A DNA stretch of 64,000 nucleotides from an uncultured Oscillospiraceae bacterium (GCA_900545655.1 UQZY01000004.1:1-64000); one strand, 5' to 3'. Positions 53,454 through 63,154 are shown, counted from the first letter of the stretch. Notes: a model not told the origin generated them from the letters alone. Program-made: numbers and translations.

Positions 53454-55688
53454 CTACTCCGCATGATCCTCAATGTCCTGACTCGTCTTAAACGAAACGG
53501 TAACTATCGTACCCATCGCCACTTCGGTATCTGCCGTAACGCTCTGCCTGTACGATGTAATCTCGGTTCCGGTAGTATATCCCGAGATTTTTATATTGAT
53601 TCCGGAATTGATGGCCTTTCTGTTTGCCTCCGAAACCGTAAGTCCCGTAAGATCCGGAATCTTAACCTTTTCCGTATCGCTTACCTTTTCCGAATAGAGC
53701 ACAACCAGACCGTTCTTCGGGATAACCTGACCTGCTGCGGGAGTCTGCGTTATAACGGTGTCGCCCGAGCCTATAACCTTTATGGTGAAGCCCTGAGCGG
53801 AAAGATCCTTCTTCGCCTGAGCAACGGTTGCTCCCACAAGATTCGGCGCCTTAACGTCGAGCTTTGCAAGCTCGGCCTCTGTGTACTGCGGCTCGATATT
53901 CAAATACTGCATAGTCTGTGAAATAACCTCTGCGGCAACGGGAGCGGCCACCGCACCGCCGCCGGTTGCTCCGTTCTTCGGTTCGTCCACAACGATAAGA
54001 ACGGTTATCTCCGGATCGTCCGCAGGAGCAAATCCGCAGAAAGAGGCGATGTAATACTTATGCTCCTTATTCGTAAGCTTTTCAGAGGTACCGGTCTTTC
54101 CGGCAACCCTGTAGCCTGCAACGTATCCGTTTTTCGCGGTTCCTCCGGAAACAACGGCTTCCATCATGGTTGCAACGGTATTTGCGGTTTTCTTCGAAAT
54201 AACCTGACGCTTTATAGTCGGTGCCGTCTCCGCAATTTTATTTCCCTTTTCATCAAGCATTGCGCCGACGATATACGGTTGCATGAGCTTTCCGTTGTTT
54301 GCTATTGCATTGATAGCCGTGATTATCTGTATGGGACTCACCTGGAACGACTGCCCGAATGAGCAGGAAGCGAGAGATACGGCTGTGAGCTTATCCGCTG
54401 TGTAGTATGTAACATTCGGAGTCGGAATACTCTCCGCCGGCAGGTCTATACCCGTACCCTCGGAAAAACCGAACGCCTCAAAATAATCATAAAACTTCTC
54501 GGAGCCGAGTCTCTGGGCAATCTCTATGAAAATAGGGTTACATGAGTTGATAAGCGCCGTGGTAAAGTTTTCTCTGCCGTGACCGCTGTGGTTTACACAA
54601 TGGTATGTTCTGTCCGCAACCTTTCTGCTGCCAGTACATACAAACATTTCATCCGGCGTTACAACTCCCTCTTCAATTCCGGCGGACGCGGTTATGCACT
54701 TGAAAACCGAACCCGGCTCATAGGTGTCGCATATGGTTCTGTTTCTCCACTGTGCGTATCTCGCCTTTACGAGTGCTTCCTTTTTTTCTTTTTCATCGGT
54801 GATTTTATTTATTTCATCAAGCGTTGTCTGATTGCTGACCTCATAGGGATTGTTCGAATCAAAATCCGGCTTTGTGCTCATGGCAAGAACGGCGCCGGTC
54901 TTTGTCTCCATAACGATTCCATATCCGTATGTCGCATTGTTATCGACAACTGCCTGTTCAAGAGCAGAGTCAAGATAGTACTGAATAACCTGATCAATCG
55001 TGAGCTGCAGGTTAACCCCCTGTTGTGCAGCATAGTAGGATTCATACTGTGCCGACATCTCGTACTGCTTTGCGTTTTTTGCCGTCACGATACGTCCTGC
55101 CGTACCCGTAAGTATGTTGTTGTAGTAATACTCCAGTCCCGAACGTCCTACGTCATCCGTTCCGGTAAACCCTATAACGGTCGAAGCGAAATTTGAATAC
55201 GGATAATAGCGCTTAACGTCATTATCCACACCGATTATCTGTCTGAAGCCTTTGTTTTCGGACGCAAATTCAAGCACCTTTGTTTTTACGTCATACTCAA
55301 CCTGCGATTTTATGAGAACATATCCGTACTTACTCTTGGCGCACTTCGCAAGAACGGTATCATAGTCAAGCTCAAGTAGTTCACTAAGACCCTTTGCCAC
55401 CCTTTCACGTTCTTCGTCGTCCGAAATCTTTGAAGGGTTGATGTAAACCTTCCAGACATCTGCACTCTTTGCTATAACATTCATGTTCTTGTCGTAGATG
55501 GTTCCGCGCTGAGCTGTGACGGTCGTATCTGAAAGCTGCTGCGATTCAGCTTTCAATTTGTACTCCTCACCGTGTATAAGGCTTGCATTGACAAGACCGA
55601 ATGTACCCGCTCCGAATCCGATAAAGCAGGTTATAAATAAAGCTATAAGAGCTCTGTTTTTTAGCTGTTTGGTAGATTTTTTTGCCAT
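53454..55688 (-). CDS. Class B penicillin-binding protein with PASTA domains (FtsI/SpoVD-type)
   Basis: The 744-residue protein is a septal transpeptidase. It has one N-terminal membrane helix (residues 13-35), a dimerisation domain, and a transpeptidase domain with the active-site SVFK, SCN and KTGT motifs. Two C-terminal PASTA repeats follow (VKAPNLVGATVAQAKKDL; VKIPDLTGLTVSEANRKA). Two PASTA domains suggest a vegetative PBP2B-like protein, but SpoVD is also a candidate. The ATG at 55688 follows GGAGG by 10 nt. It is between ftsL and murF in the dcw cluster. Confidence 0.95.
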   Translation of the reverse strand: MAKKSTKQLKNRALIALFITCFIGFGAGTFGLVNASLIHGEEYKLKAESQQLSDTTVTAQRGTIYDKNMNVIAKSADVWKVYINPSKISDDEERERVAKGLSELLELDYDTVLAKCAKSKYGYVLIKSQVEYDVKTKVLEFASENKGFRQIIGVDNDVKRYYPYSNFASTVIGFTGTDDVGRSGLEYYYNNILTGTAGRIVTAKNAKQYEMSAQYESYYAAQQGVNLQLTIDQVIQYYLDSALEQAVVDNNATYGYGIVMETKTGAVLAMSTKPDFDSNNPYEVSNQTTLDEINKITDEKEKKEALVKARYAQWRNRTICDTYEPGSVFKCITASAGIEEGVVTPDEMFVCTGSRKVADRTYHCVNHSGHGRENFTTALINSCNPIFIEIAQRLGSEKFYDYFEAFGFSEGTGIDLPAESIPTPNVTYYTADKLTAVSLASCSFGQSFQVSPIQIITAINAIANNGKLMQPYIVGAMLDEKGNKIAETAPTIKRQVISKKTANTVATMMEAVVSGGTAKNGYVAGYRVAGKTGTSEKLTNKEHKYYIASFCGFAPADDPEITVLIVVDEPKNGATGGGAVAAPVAAEVISQTMQYLNIEPQYTEAELAKLDVKAPNLVGATVAQAKKDLSAQGFTIKVIGSGDTVITQTPAAGQVIPKNGLVVLYSEKVSDTEKVKIPDLTGLTVSEANRKAINSGINIKISGYTTGTEITSYRQSVTADTEVAMGTIVTVSFKTSQDIEDHAE

Positions 55689-55766
55689 AAAGTGCTGACC
55701 TCCGCGCCACCCTAAATTACGACTATGAGAGTTAGGAAGTAAATTCCTAACTCTCAAATTTATACG

Positions 55767-56303
55767 TTATTTTACATGAAAATATGCCTTCATGGTTTCC
55801 CACAGACTGCGGTGAACTTTTCCGCCGCTAACCGAAACCTTGTCACCCTTTGAAAGGTCCACATATGACACCTGATAATTTTCAACCTTCACCATACCGA
55901 GTGTATTCTGTGCGTATTCATCAACCTTGTCAAGCGAGATGATCGAGTCCAGTTGCATATTCAGTCTTGTGTTTTCGCTGTCCAGTATACTTATCTCTGA
56001 ATTGATAGTGTCCAGCTGTCTGTCAAGCTCATCCACCTGAACTCTGCTGTAAATCTGGAAAGCTATAAGCGAGAAGAATACCGCACATACCATCAAAACC
56101 TTTAAGGCCTTTGCCCTGCTCCTTCTCGATTCAGCCCGTAGCTGCGCCCGTGTCTTTTCTATGACTCTGGGCTTTTGTACCTGTCTTCTTTCCGGAGCAC
56201 CGGGCATTTTTCTTTTCGGTACTGCCGCGCTTCCGTATGCGCTGCTTTGCATTCTGTTGTAATCAATCGCTTCTGTTCCCCTGTATGCCACCGGCTCCAC
56301 CAC
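55767..56303 (-). CDS. ftsL: FtsL-like divisome protein
   Basis: FtsL is a small bitopic protein that activates septal wall synthesis with FtsQ and FtsB/DivIC. The 178-residue protein has a basic cytoplasmic tail (residues 1-67), one helix (about 68-87) and a periplasm-side coiled coil (VDELDRQLDTINSEISILDSENTRLNMQLDSI in outline). It is longer than most FtsL because of the N-terminal tail. Several in-frame GTGs at the 5' end (56303, 56300, 56291) leave the exact start open. Its place between rsmH and the PBP gene supports the name. Confidence 0.88.
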   Translation of the reverse strand: MVEPVAYRGTEAIDYNRMQSSAYGSAAVPKRKMPGAPERRQVQKPRVIEKTRAQLRAESRRSRAKALKVLMVCAVFFSLIAFQIYSRVQVDELDRQLDTINSEISILDSENTRLNMQLDSIISLDKVDEYAQNTLGMVKVENYQVSYVDLSKGDKVSVSGGKVHRSLWETMKAYFHVK

Positions 56304-56374
56304 CCTTCGTTTTAAGATTTTGTTCCGATAATTCTTCGTTTTATATATGTTTTATTTATTTTTCCTTATATACC

Positions 56375-57313
56375 CTATTCCTTTATCTTCATTACAGATC
56401 TGAGCTTTGCGCTTCGGGCTCTCTGATTAACCGAGAGTTCCTCCTCGCCGGCACTTTTGAACTTAAAGCAAAGCTTTCCGCGCGGAGTCTTCCCGCATAC
56501 GCAGACGGGAAACTCAGGAGGACACGTACACCCCTCACAAAATCTCGCGAAGGTTTGCTTCACCGTTCTGTCCTCCAGAGAGTGAAATGTAATAATTGAT
56601 AAAACTCCGCCGACTTTCAGACAGTCAAACATATCCTCAAGTGAACCTCCGAGCTTTTCAAGCTCACCGTTTACTTCGATACGCAGTGCCTGAAATGTAC
56701 GCCTCGCGGGATGACCGTTTCGCCTGGCCTTTGCCGGAACCGAACCGGATACTATTTCAGCAAGCCTGAGCGTAGTTTCTATAGGCTCACGCTCACGTTC
56801 TCTTACAATACTTCTGGCAATACCTGCGGCATATCTTTCCTCGCCGTAATCTCTGATAATTCTGCGCAGCTCGCTCTCAGGCAAGGTATTGCAGAGTTCA
56901 GCCGCCGTCCGCCCCTCCATGCTCATACGCATATCCAGAGGGGCGTCTGAATGGAATGAAAATCCACGCTCGGCTGTATCAAGTTGGTGAGAACTCACCC
57001 CGAGATCTGCAAGTATCCCGTCAACGGATTCAACCTGCAAATCCCTCAAAACTGCTTTTATGTTGCAGTAATTATCATGTACTACTGTCACACGCGAATC
57101 GGCACCGAGACGTTTTTGTAAAATCTCAATCGCCTCCGGGTCTCTGTCCACACAGATAAGCCGGCCGTTTTCGCCGAGTTTTTCAAGTATCCCGCGCGAA
57201 TGACCGCCGCCGCCCGCTGTCGCGTCAACGTATGTTCCGTCTTCTTTAATATTTAAAGATGTAATAGTTTCATTATAGAGAACAGGTATATGTTCAAACT
57301 CAGCCCCTGCCAT
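56375..57313 (-). CDS. rsmH: 16S rRNA m4C1402 methyltransferase (RsmH/MraW)
   Basis: RsmH methylates C1402 in the ribosomal P site. The 312-residue protein has the N-terminal HIPVLYNETI, the SAM motif VDATAGGGGHSRGI, and the C-terminal FHSLEDRTVKQTF. Its ATG overlaps the mraZ stop by one base (TGATG). It is the second gene of the dcw cluster. Confidence 0.96.
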   Translation of the reverse strand: MAGAEFEHIPVLYNETITSLNIKEDGTYVDATAGGGGHSRGILEKLGENGRLICVDRDPEAIEILQKRLGADSRVTVVHDNYCNIKAVLRDLQVESVDGILADLGVSSHQLDTAERGFSFHSDAPLDMRMSMEGRTAAELCNTLPESELRRIIRDYGEERYAAGIARSIVREREREPIETTLRLAEIVSGSVPAKARRNGHPARRTFQALRIEVNGELEKLGGSLEDMFDCLKVGGVLSIITFHSLEDRTVKQTFARFCEGCTCPPEFPVCVCGKTPRGKLCFKFKSAGEEELSVNQRARSAKLRSVMKIKE

Positions 57314-57732
57314 CAGAATACTACCTCGATGTCAAGGTCGTCCGCCGAACGCGTCATGTATGTATCCGACTCGTACTCCTCAGCGTCCCATACTTCAAAC
57401 TTGTTTCCCGCACCTGCTATAACGATATCTTTTTTAAGCTTTGCATATCCTATAAGATCCGCTTTTATCGTAAAGCGGCCCTGCTTGTCCATCTCAACAA
57501 TATCCGCTGCTTCAAAGAAGCTTCTCTTGTAACGTCTGAACTCGGGAGTTCCCGGGAGAGCCTTAACCTGAGCGGCTACCTTTTCCCATTCCTCCTGTGA
57601 GTAGATGTAAAGACATGTGTCGGGAGCTTTACATACAACAAAGGTGTCTCCGAGATACTCTCTGTACTTCGAAGGAATGAATATACGGTTCTTAGCGTCA
57701 AGACTGTGATTGTAGAGACCTAAAAAGTCCAT
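57313..57732 (-). CDS. mraZ: Transcriptional regulator MraZ
   Basis: MraZ is an AbrB-like DNA-binding protein that controls the dcw promoter. The 139-residue protein carries two DXXXR motifs (DAKNR near residue 12; DKQGR near residue 83). GGAGGG precedes the ATG. Repeated AAAGTGG-type boxes lie directly upstream. It heads the division cluster and is transcribed from 57800-57828. Confidence 0.96.
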   Translation of the reverse strand: MDFLGLYNHSLDAKNRIFIPSKYREYLGDTFVVCKAPDTCLYIYSQEEWEKVAAQVKALPGTPEFRRYKRSFFEAADIVEMDKQGRFTIKADLIGYAKLKKDIVIAGAGNKFEVWDAEEYESDTYMTRSADDLDIEVVF

Positions 57733-57750
57733 ATACCATTCCCTCCTTTT

Positions 57751-57791
57751 ACACCACTTTGCACCTTTTTACTATACTTTTGCTCCACTTT
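57751..57791 (-). promoter_or_regulatory. Candidate MraZ boxes in the mraZ leader
   Basis: On the minus strand AAAGTGGAGC (57791-57782), a diverged copy, AAAAAGGTGC (57770-57761) and AAAGTGGTGT (57760-57751) occur with a spacing of about 10 nt, just before the AAAAGGAGGG ribosome binding site. This recalls the tandem AAAGTGK-type boxes bound by MraZ in Mollicutes. Autoregulation of the cluster is inferred. Confidence 0.55.
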
Positions 57792-57799
57792 ATAGTTTC

Positions 57800-57828
57800 A
57801 GTATAGTATTACTACTCCTTTAATGCAA
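57800..57828 (-). promoter_or_regulatory. Sigma-A promoter of the dcw cluster
   Basis: TTGCAT (57828-57823) and TATACT (57805-57800) are 17 nt apart on the minus strand. The predicted start lies just upstream of the MraZ boxes. Confidence 0.65.
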
Positions 57829-57957
57829 GTAAATCTTTTTCCAAAATTGTGGTGTCGAATTTTGTCGAGCACAATATATAGTGGTTGCCTGAAAAAATTT
57901 TAAAATTTTTTCATTCATCTGTTAATTTTATGTTAAAAGGAACATTTTTTGTATTTC

Positions 57958-58083
57958 AACTCGTAAGTAGCCTGCGTGCTGCATATGGTTTGTATGTACG
58001 CTGCGGCTTATGTATCGGCTGTGTTCTGTTGCCTACGGTTTTTATGTTATGTTTTCTGTAACTTGTGAGTTTCCTGCGTGCTG
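57958..58083. repeat. Degenerate direct repeat in the mraZ-hppA intergenic region
   Basis: A 24-bp segment containing CCTGCGTGCTG occurs at 57958-57981 and again at 58060-58083, with four mismatches and a 102-bp period. Smaller echoes of GCTGYG lie between. The rest of the 626-nt gap holds two divergent promoters (57800-57828, 58261-58289) and nothing else that I can support. Confidence 0.5.
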
Positions 58084-58260
58084 TACAAGAATTAGATACC
58101 GTATATGCAAGCTGCGTGTGTCGCCGGTTGTTGAGCCGAAAAAGCAAAATATATTTGTGAAATTTTTAACATACGCAACTTGCAGTCGTTCATAAAATAA
58201 AAACAACTTTTTCTCGCCTATTTTGTTATATATATGTCAATCTCAAATGACCGGTTTTTG

Positions 58261-58289
58261 TTGAAATTAGGTTGTATGGGTGCTAGAAT
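58261..58289 (+). promoter_or_regulatory. Sigma-A promoter of hppA
   Basis: TTGAAA (58261-58266) and TAGAAT (58284-58289) are exactly 17 nt apart with a TGC extension. The leader to the ATG is about 60 nt. Confidence 0.75.
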
Positions 58290-58358
58290 ATCATCATCCT
58301 TTCAGACGATGTCGGAGTTTTTACACATCTCTGAAATTTTAAAAATGGAGGATTTAAA

Positions 58359-60404
58359 ATGGAAAAATTCATTTTCCTTGTTCCCCTTTCGGGATTGATT
58401 GCCCTTTTCTTTGCGCTTTTCCTTGCGTTCAGAATCAATAAGGCACCCGAGGGAACAGACAGAATGAAAGAAATTGCCGGAAACATTCATGACGGTGCAA
58501 TGGCATTTCTTACTTCCGAGTACAAGATTTTGGTTATCTTCGCTGTTGTTCTCTTCGTAATCATCGGAATAGCACTTCCTAACGGATGGATAACGGGTAT
58601 CTGCTTTGTTGCAGGTGCGCTTTTTTCTGTGCTCGCAGGTTTCTTTGGTATGCAAGTTGCAACCAAGGCAAATGTCAGAACGGCTAACGCCGCTAAAGAG
58701 AGCGGAATGAACAAGGCTCTCTCAATCGCTTTCTCGGGCGGTGCAGTAATGGGTATGTCGGTTGTAGGACTCGGTCTTCTCGGCATAGGTCTTATCTACA
58801 TACTCACTAAAGGAGACACTAACGTATTGTTCGGCTTCTCACTCGGTGCTTCTTCTATAGCACTCTTTGCACGTGTAGGCGGCGGTATCTACACAAAGGC
58901 TGCCGATGTCGGCGCAGACCTCGTAGGCAAGGTTGAAAACAACATCCCCGAGGACGACCCGAGAAACCCTGCCGTTATCGCAGATAACGTTGGCGACAAC
59001 GTAGGTGACGTTGCAGGAATGGGTGCAGACCTTTACGAATCATATGTAGGCTCTGTTGTTTCGGCTGTTACACTCGGTGCCCTTCTAACAAAAGAAGGAG
59101 CTGTGGTAACACCTCTTTTTGAAAATGCAGGTGTTCTCTATCCGCTTTTCCTTTCGGCACTCGGAATAATCGCATCTATCATTTCAACCTTCTTCGTAAG
59201 AGGAAAGGACGGCTCTAACCCCCACACGGCTCTCAAGGTTGCTCAGTGGGTTTCTTCGGGTCTCGTGATTATCGCGGCTTTTGTTCTCTGCAAGATGTGC
59301 TTTGTCGGAATCGGAGCCTTCATCGCAATTATCGCAGGACTCATAGTAGGACTTCTTATCGGAACAGTAACAGAGGTTTATACGTCCGACTCATACAAAT
59401 CGGTTAAGAAAATCGCGGAGCAGTCTCAAACCGGCCCCGCAACAACTATCATCTCAGGACTTTCGGTAGGTATGCTTTCAACAGCTATTCCCATCGTTCT
59501 AATAGCAGTCGGCATATTCCTTGCATTCAAGTTTGCAGGACTCTACGGTATTGCTCTTGCAGCCGTAGGTATGCTTTCAACCACAGGTATTACCGTTGCC
59601 GTTGACGCATACGGTCCTATTGCCGACAACGCAGGCGGTATTGCCGAGATGTCGGGTCTTGATGAAAGCGTACGTGAAATCACCGACAAGCTTGACTCTG
59701 TAGGAAACACAACAGCCGCTGTCGGCAAAGGCTTTGCCATAGGCTCAGCCGCACTTACGGCGCTTGCTCTCTTCTCGACATTTACGGAGAGTATAAACGC
59801 AAAATATGCCGAGCTCGGCAAAGCAGCCATCTCTATAAATGTTACGGATGCTCTCGTGGTTATCGGACTATTCATAGGCGGTATGCTTCCGTTCCTCTTC
59901 TCGGCTTTCACCATGGACTCTGTCGGCAAGGCTGCAAATCAGATGATTGAAGAGGTTCGCCGTCAGTTCAGAGAGATACCGGGAATACTTGAAGGAAAGG
60001 CAAACCCCGACTATAAAAAGTGTGTTTCCATCTCCACACAGGCAGCCCTTAAGGAAATGATAATACCGGGTATTATCGCTGTTGTAGTTCCTCTTGTTGT
60101 AGGCTTTATTTTAGGTCCCGAAGCACTCGGCGGACTTCTTGCAGGCTCTCTTATCACCGGCGTTCTTATGGCTATCTTCATGTCAAACGCAGGCGGCGCC
60201 TGGGATAACGCAAAGAAGTATATCGAAGGTGGAAATTACGGCGGAAAAGGCTCGGAGGCTCATCACGCTGCAGTTGTAGGTGATACAGTCGGAGATCCCT
60301 TTAAAGACACATCCGGTCCTTCGATAAATATCCTTATCAAACTCATGACCGTTATCTCCACCGTATTTGCTACCGTTATAGCAACCTACGGCGGACTTAT
60401 CTGA
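58359..60404 (+). CDS. hppA: Membrane-bound ion-translocating pyrophosphatase, K+-dependent type
   Basis: This integral membrane enzyme couples pyrophosphate hydrolysis to H+ or Na+ export. The 681-residue protein has about 15-16 helices and the acidic catalytic motifs [23 protein letters not shown] (in outline), [17 protein letters not shown] and [14 protein letters not shown]. The signature GNTTAA, where K+-independent enzymes have GNTTKA, marks the K+-dependent class, which includes Na+ pumps. Na+ transport is therefore possible but not proven. GGAGG precedes the ATG. It is monocistronic between a promoter at 58261 and a terminator at 60426. Confidence 0.96.
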   Translation: MEKFIFLVPLSGLIALFFALFLAFRINKAPEGTDRMKEIAGNIHDGAMAFLTSEYKILVIFAVVLFVIIGIALPNGWITGICFVAGALFSVLAGFFGMQVATKANVRTANAAKESGMNKALSIAFSGGAVMGMSVVGLGLLGIGLIYILTKGDTNVLFGFSLGASSIALFARVGGGIYTKAADVGADLVGKVENNIPEDDPRNPAVIADNVGDNVGDVAGMGADLYESYVGSVVSAVTLGALLTKEGAVVTPLFENAGVLYPLFLSALGIIASIISTFFVRGKDGSNPHTALKVAQWVSSGLVIIAAFVLCKMCFVGIGAFIAIIAGLIVGLLIGTVTEVYTSDSYKSVKKIAEQSQTGPATTIISGLSVGMLSTAIPIVLIAVGIFLAFKFAGLYGIALAAVGMLSTTGITVAVDAYGPIADNAGGIAEMSGLDESVREITDKLDSVGNTTAAVGKGFAIGSAALTALALFSTFTESINAKYAELGKAAISINVTDALVVIGLFIGGMLPFLFSAFTMDSVGKAANQMIEEVRRQFREIPGILEGKANPDYKKCVSISTQAALKEMIIPGIIAVVVPLVVGFILGPEALGGLLAGSLITGVLMAIFMSNAGGAWDNAKKYIEGGNYGGKGSEAHHAAVVGDTVGDPFKDTSGPSINILIKLMTVISTVFATVIATYGGLI

Positions 60405-60425
60405 TAAAAAAGAAATAAAGACAAT

Positions 60426-60457
60426 AAAAATGAGCAGTCGTGAGACTGCTCATTTTT
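60426..60457 (+). terminator. Intrinsic terminator of hppA
   Basis: A 14-bp perfect stem (60426-60439 with 60444-60457) with a GTGA tetraloop includes and is followed by a run of T. Its A-rich 5' side could also act for the leftward gene. Confidence 0.85.
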
Positions 60458-60539
60458 TTATGTTTGTTTTCCGCTTTTAACGGTTTTTGCCTTAAACTAT
60501 TTTTAGATAAGGTCTAAACTTTTCTAAGTAAACTTTAAA

Positions 60540-62951
60540 CTATTCCATCTTGCAAAGCAATATGTACTTACCCTCGGAATCCTTCATCTTAAGCGGTGTT
60601 CTCGCTATAGTAACAACCATATGTCTCTTCTTCCCGAGGAAAGTACCGTTAACAGTAATAGTCATCTGCTTTTCTCCGTTTGCGAGAGAATTTTTGACAT
60701 TTTCGGATGCCAGAAACTCAAGAAAAGCGGGGAGATCTTCTTTATCAACAACCTTCGGGAGATAGCATTCATAGACCCAACCGATGTCACCCGATTCAGG
60801 CTGCTCACCGACAACATCCTCATTACAGAATACTTTTTTGAAGGTCATGCTGTTGATATCAAATTCATAAATAAAGGTACATACATTGCCCATTGCGTTT
60901 CGAAGCATTCTGTCCATTTCAATCTCTTTGTTCACACCGGTTACAGAACTCTTGTACTCAACATATATAAGGGCTCTGAAATCATTATCATCGGCGTTCT
61001 GATTGATTCTGGAAACAATCATCCTTCCCCACTCATAGTGCTTTGTTCCTCTAAGGTGCATACGCAGCTCGGTGATTATCTTCGTTTCATTTTGATAAAA
61101 TGCCGACATGATTGCTACCGAGGAGCACCTGTTTTTAACAATTTGTCTGTCGTCAGGATGGACGTACTTATCAACTATTGAGATAAACATCTCATTGTAG
61201 TTTGCATTTTTTTTGGCAATTCTCAGAAAATAGTCCTTTTTGTCATTGCTCAGGTTTAAAAATTTATACAATCCGGTATTAAAATCAACCTCAACAAGAA
61301 GTCCTTCAAGCATACCTACGAGTGTTGCATATTTTTCAATTGCGTGCTCGGCGGTTTCTTCTCGGGTGATGTCGATGGTTTTCCTCATCTCGGCGGGCAT
61401 TTCCTTGTGTCTGTTGCCCTCAAGAAGGTTTGTAAATCTCGCATGCGGAATAGGCTCCGAATAAACGTAACCTTGAATGATATCACATCCTATTTCCTTT
61501 AAGAACTCAACCTGTGCCCAGCTTTCAATACCCTCCGCTACCGTCTTCATGTCAAGGGCGCGCGACATATTGATAACGCTGGAAATAAGAGCCTTATCAC
61601 GCTCGAGGTTTTCGCTGTCATCAAAAAACAACTTGTCCAGCTTCAAGGTATCCATCGGAAGATTTTTAAGTATGTTCAGTGATGAATAGCCCGAACCGAA
61701 GTCATCAATCGAACAGGAAAAGCCCTGTTTCTTAAGACTCAATACAATCTTTCTCAGGATATCAAGATTTTCAAATACGATGCTTTCCGTAAACTCCAGT
61801 TCCAGAAGACCGTCGGGTATGTTGTACTTTTCTTTTATCTTCGTATAGCGTTTTACGAAATCCAGCTTATAAAACTGAAGCCTTGAAACGTTTATTGAAA
61901 CCGGGACAACCTTTATCCCGGAGTCAATCCACTCACGCATATTTCTGCATACAGTTTCGAAAACGAACTGGTCAAGGTTAATGATGAAACCGTTTTGCTC
62001 AAACAAGGGTATAAACTTTCCCGGTGACATGAATCCGCTCTCGGGGCTGTCCCAACGTACCAAAGCTTCCGCGCCGACTATCTCTCCGGTGCTTACCTCG
62101 TACTTCGGCTGGAAATACGCCTTAAATTCACCGTTTGCAAGAGCCGTATCCATACGACGCTCAAGTTCTTTTTCGGCAATTACTCTCTCTCGTATCTCCT
62201 CCGTATAAAATGCGATATGGTATTCGGAGCTTCCTTTGATTGACTTCTGTGCCATATTTGCTCTGTCAATCATTTCACTTATCGAAAGCTCTCTGTCATC
62301 GTCTCCGGAGCAATATATACCGACATATATCTCGGGCTTATAATGCTCCTTTTGTATGTCTTCAAACCAACAGATATCGTCGATTATGGAGTATATGGGC
62401 TCAACAAGTTCATTCTTATCTTTATAAGGAATAATAACTGTATAGTTATCGGCTGAAATTCTTGCAAAGAAGCCCTCCTTGCCCTCAAGAGCGGCACGTA
62501 TCTTCTGTGAGATAAACATGAGGAGCTTGTCTCCGACATCGTACCCGAATGTATCATTTATGTACTTAAAGTTCTGTATGTCCGCGTAAAACACCGCATA
62601 ATCGGCTTCTTTATTTTCGCTGAGCATATCCTGAGCGTCCTTTAAGTACCTCTCATAGTTTATACCGCTCGTAAGTATGTCCGTGTCCACATATTTTGAG
62701 ATATTTGTTTCATACTTCTGAATCGCGTAGGTTGTTCCTATAAGTGCAAAAAGAATATATGACGCAATAATTATGATGTAATTACAACACTTGTAAATCA
62801 TTGAAGGAGCATGATTCATATTGTATACAGAAAAAACAGCGGCAAGCAGTGTCAGAATCAGAAACAGCGCCGATAAAGACAAAACCACCGTTATTTTCAT
62901 TTTTTTAATTTCAGCCTTACTGTCTAAGATCTTATTCCCTCTTTTTTCCAA
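60540..62951 (-). CDS. Membrane GGDEF/EAL protein with degenerate GGDEF motif (probable c-di-GMP phosphodiesterase)
   Basis: The 803-residue protein has two N-terminal membrane helices (about residues 19-42 and 52-76), a GGDEF domain (95-250), an EAL domain (260-505) and a C-terminal domain of about 260 residues that may be PAS-like. The GGDEF signature is replaced by SADNY (residues 166-170), so diguanylate cyclase activity is unlikely. The EAL side is intact: EAL at 295, ELEFTES, DDFGSGYSS and VAEGIE, which predicts c-di-GMP hydrolysis. It starts at TTG 62951 after GGGGAG. A sensor gene is divergent from it. Confidence 0.93.
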   Translation of the reverse strand: MEKRGNKILDSKAEIKKMKITVVLSLSALFLILTLLAAVFSVYNMNHAPSMIYKCCNYIIIIASYILFALIGTTYAIQKYETNISKYVDTDILTSGINYERYLKDAQDMLSENKEADYAVFYADIQNFKYINDTFGYDVGDKLLMFISQKIRAALEGKEGFFARISADNYTVIIPYKDKNELVEPIYSIIDDICWFEDIQKEHYKPEIYVGIYCSGDDDRELSISEMIDRANMAQKSIKGSSEYHIAFYTEEIRERVIAEKELERRMDTALANGEFKAYFQPKYEVSTGEIVGAEALVRWDSPESGFMSPGKFIPLFEQNGFIINLDQFVFETVCRNMREWIDSGIKVVPVSINVSRLQFYKLDFVKRYTKIKEKYNIPDGLLELEFTESIVFENLDILRKIVLSLKKQGFSCSIDDFGSGYSSLNILKNLPMDTLKLDKLFFDDSENLERDKALISSVINMSRALDMKTVAEGIESWAQVEFLKEIGCDIIQGYVYSEPIPHARFTNLLEGNRHKEMPAEMRKTIDITREETAEHAIEKYATLVGMLEGLLVEVDFNTGLYKFLNLSNDKKDYFLRIAKKNANYNEMFISIVDKYVHPDDRQIVKNRCSSVAIMSAFYQNETKIITELRMHLRGTKHYEWGRMIVSRINQNADDNDFRALIYVEYKSSVTGVNKEIEMDRMLRNAMGNVCTFIYEFDINSMTFKKVFCNEDVVGEQPESGDIGWVYECYLPKVVDKEDLPAFLEFLASENVKNSLANGEKQMTITVNGTFLGKKRHMVVTIARTPLKMKDSEGKYILLCKME

Positions 62952-63026
62952 GGTTGTCTCCCCAATCTGAAAATATGTGAAAAAAATGCAAAAAAAAATA
63001 CTTTTTTATGAAAATAGTACAATCTC

Positions 63027-63055
63027 ATATTAGCATTGAGCACGTAGTTTGTCAA
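63027..63055 (-). promoter_or_regulatory. Sigma-A promoter of the GGDEF/EAL gene
   Basis: A perfect TTGACA (63055-63050) and TAATAT (63032-63027) are 17 nt apart on the minus strand, with a TGC extension. The leader is about 70 nt. Confidence 0.65.
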
Positions 63056-63125
63056 ACTTATTATTAAAATCAACTAAATATTTTTCAATTTATCGATATT
63101 TATTAGTTAAAAAGTCAAAAAGGTG

Positions 63126-63154
63126 TGTACTTTTTCACAAACTCCTGCTATAAT
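63126..63154 (+). promoter_or_regulatory. Candidate promoter of the partial sensor gene
   Basis: A perfect TATAAT (63149-63154) preceded by TGC forms an extended -10. The -35 region (TGTACT, 63126-63131) is weak. It is divergent from the 63027-63055 promoter, about 70 bp away, so joint control is possible. Confidence 0.5.

Noticed and set aside
52872..53921. Rightward open frame of 349 codons antisense to murF and the PBP gene
   Set aside because: It is a mirror frame of two strongly conserved leftward genes, has no ribosome binding site and its product has no protein-like pattern.
57956..58147. Leftward 63-codon frame upstream of mraZ
   Set aside because: It covers only the degenerate repeat region, lacks a ribosome binding site and has a biased, low-complexity product.
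60540..62951. Active diguanylate cyclase
   Set aside because: The GGDEF signature is replaced by SADNY, which lacks the catalytic acidic pattern.
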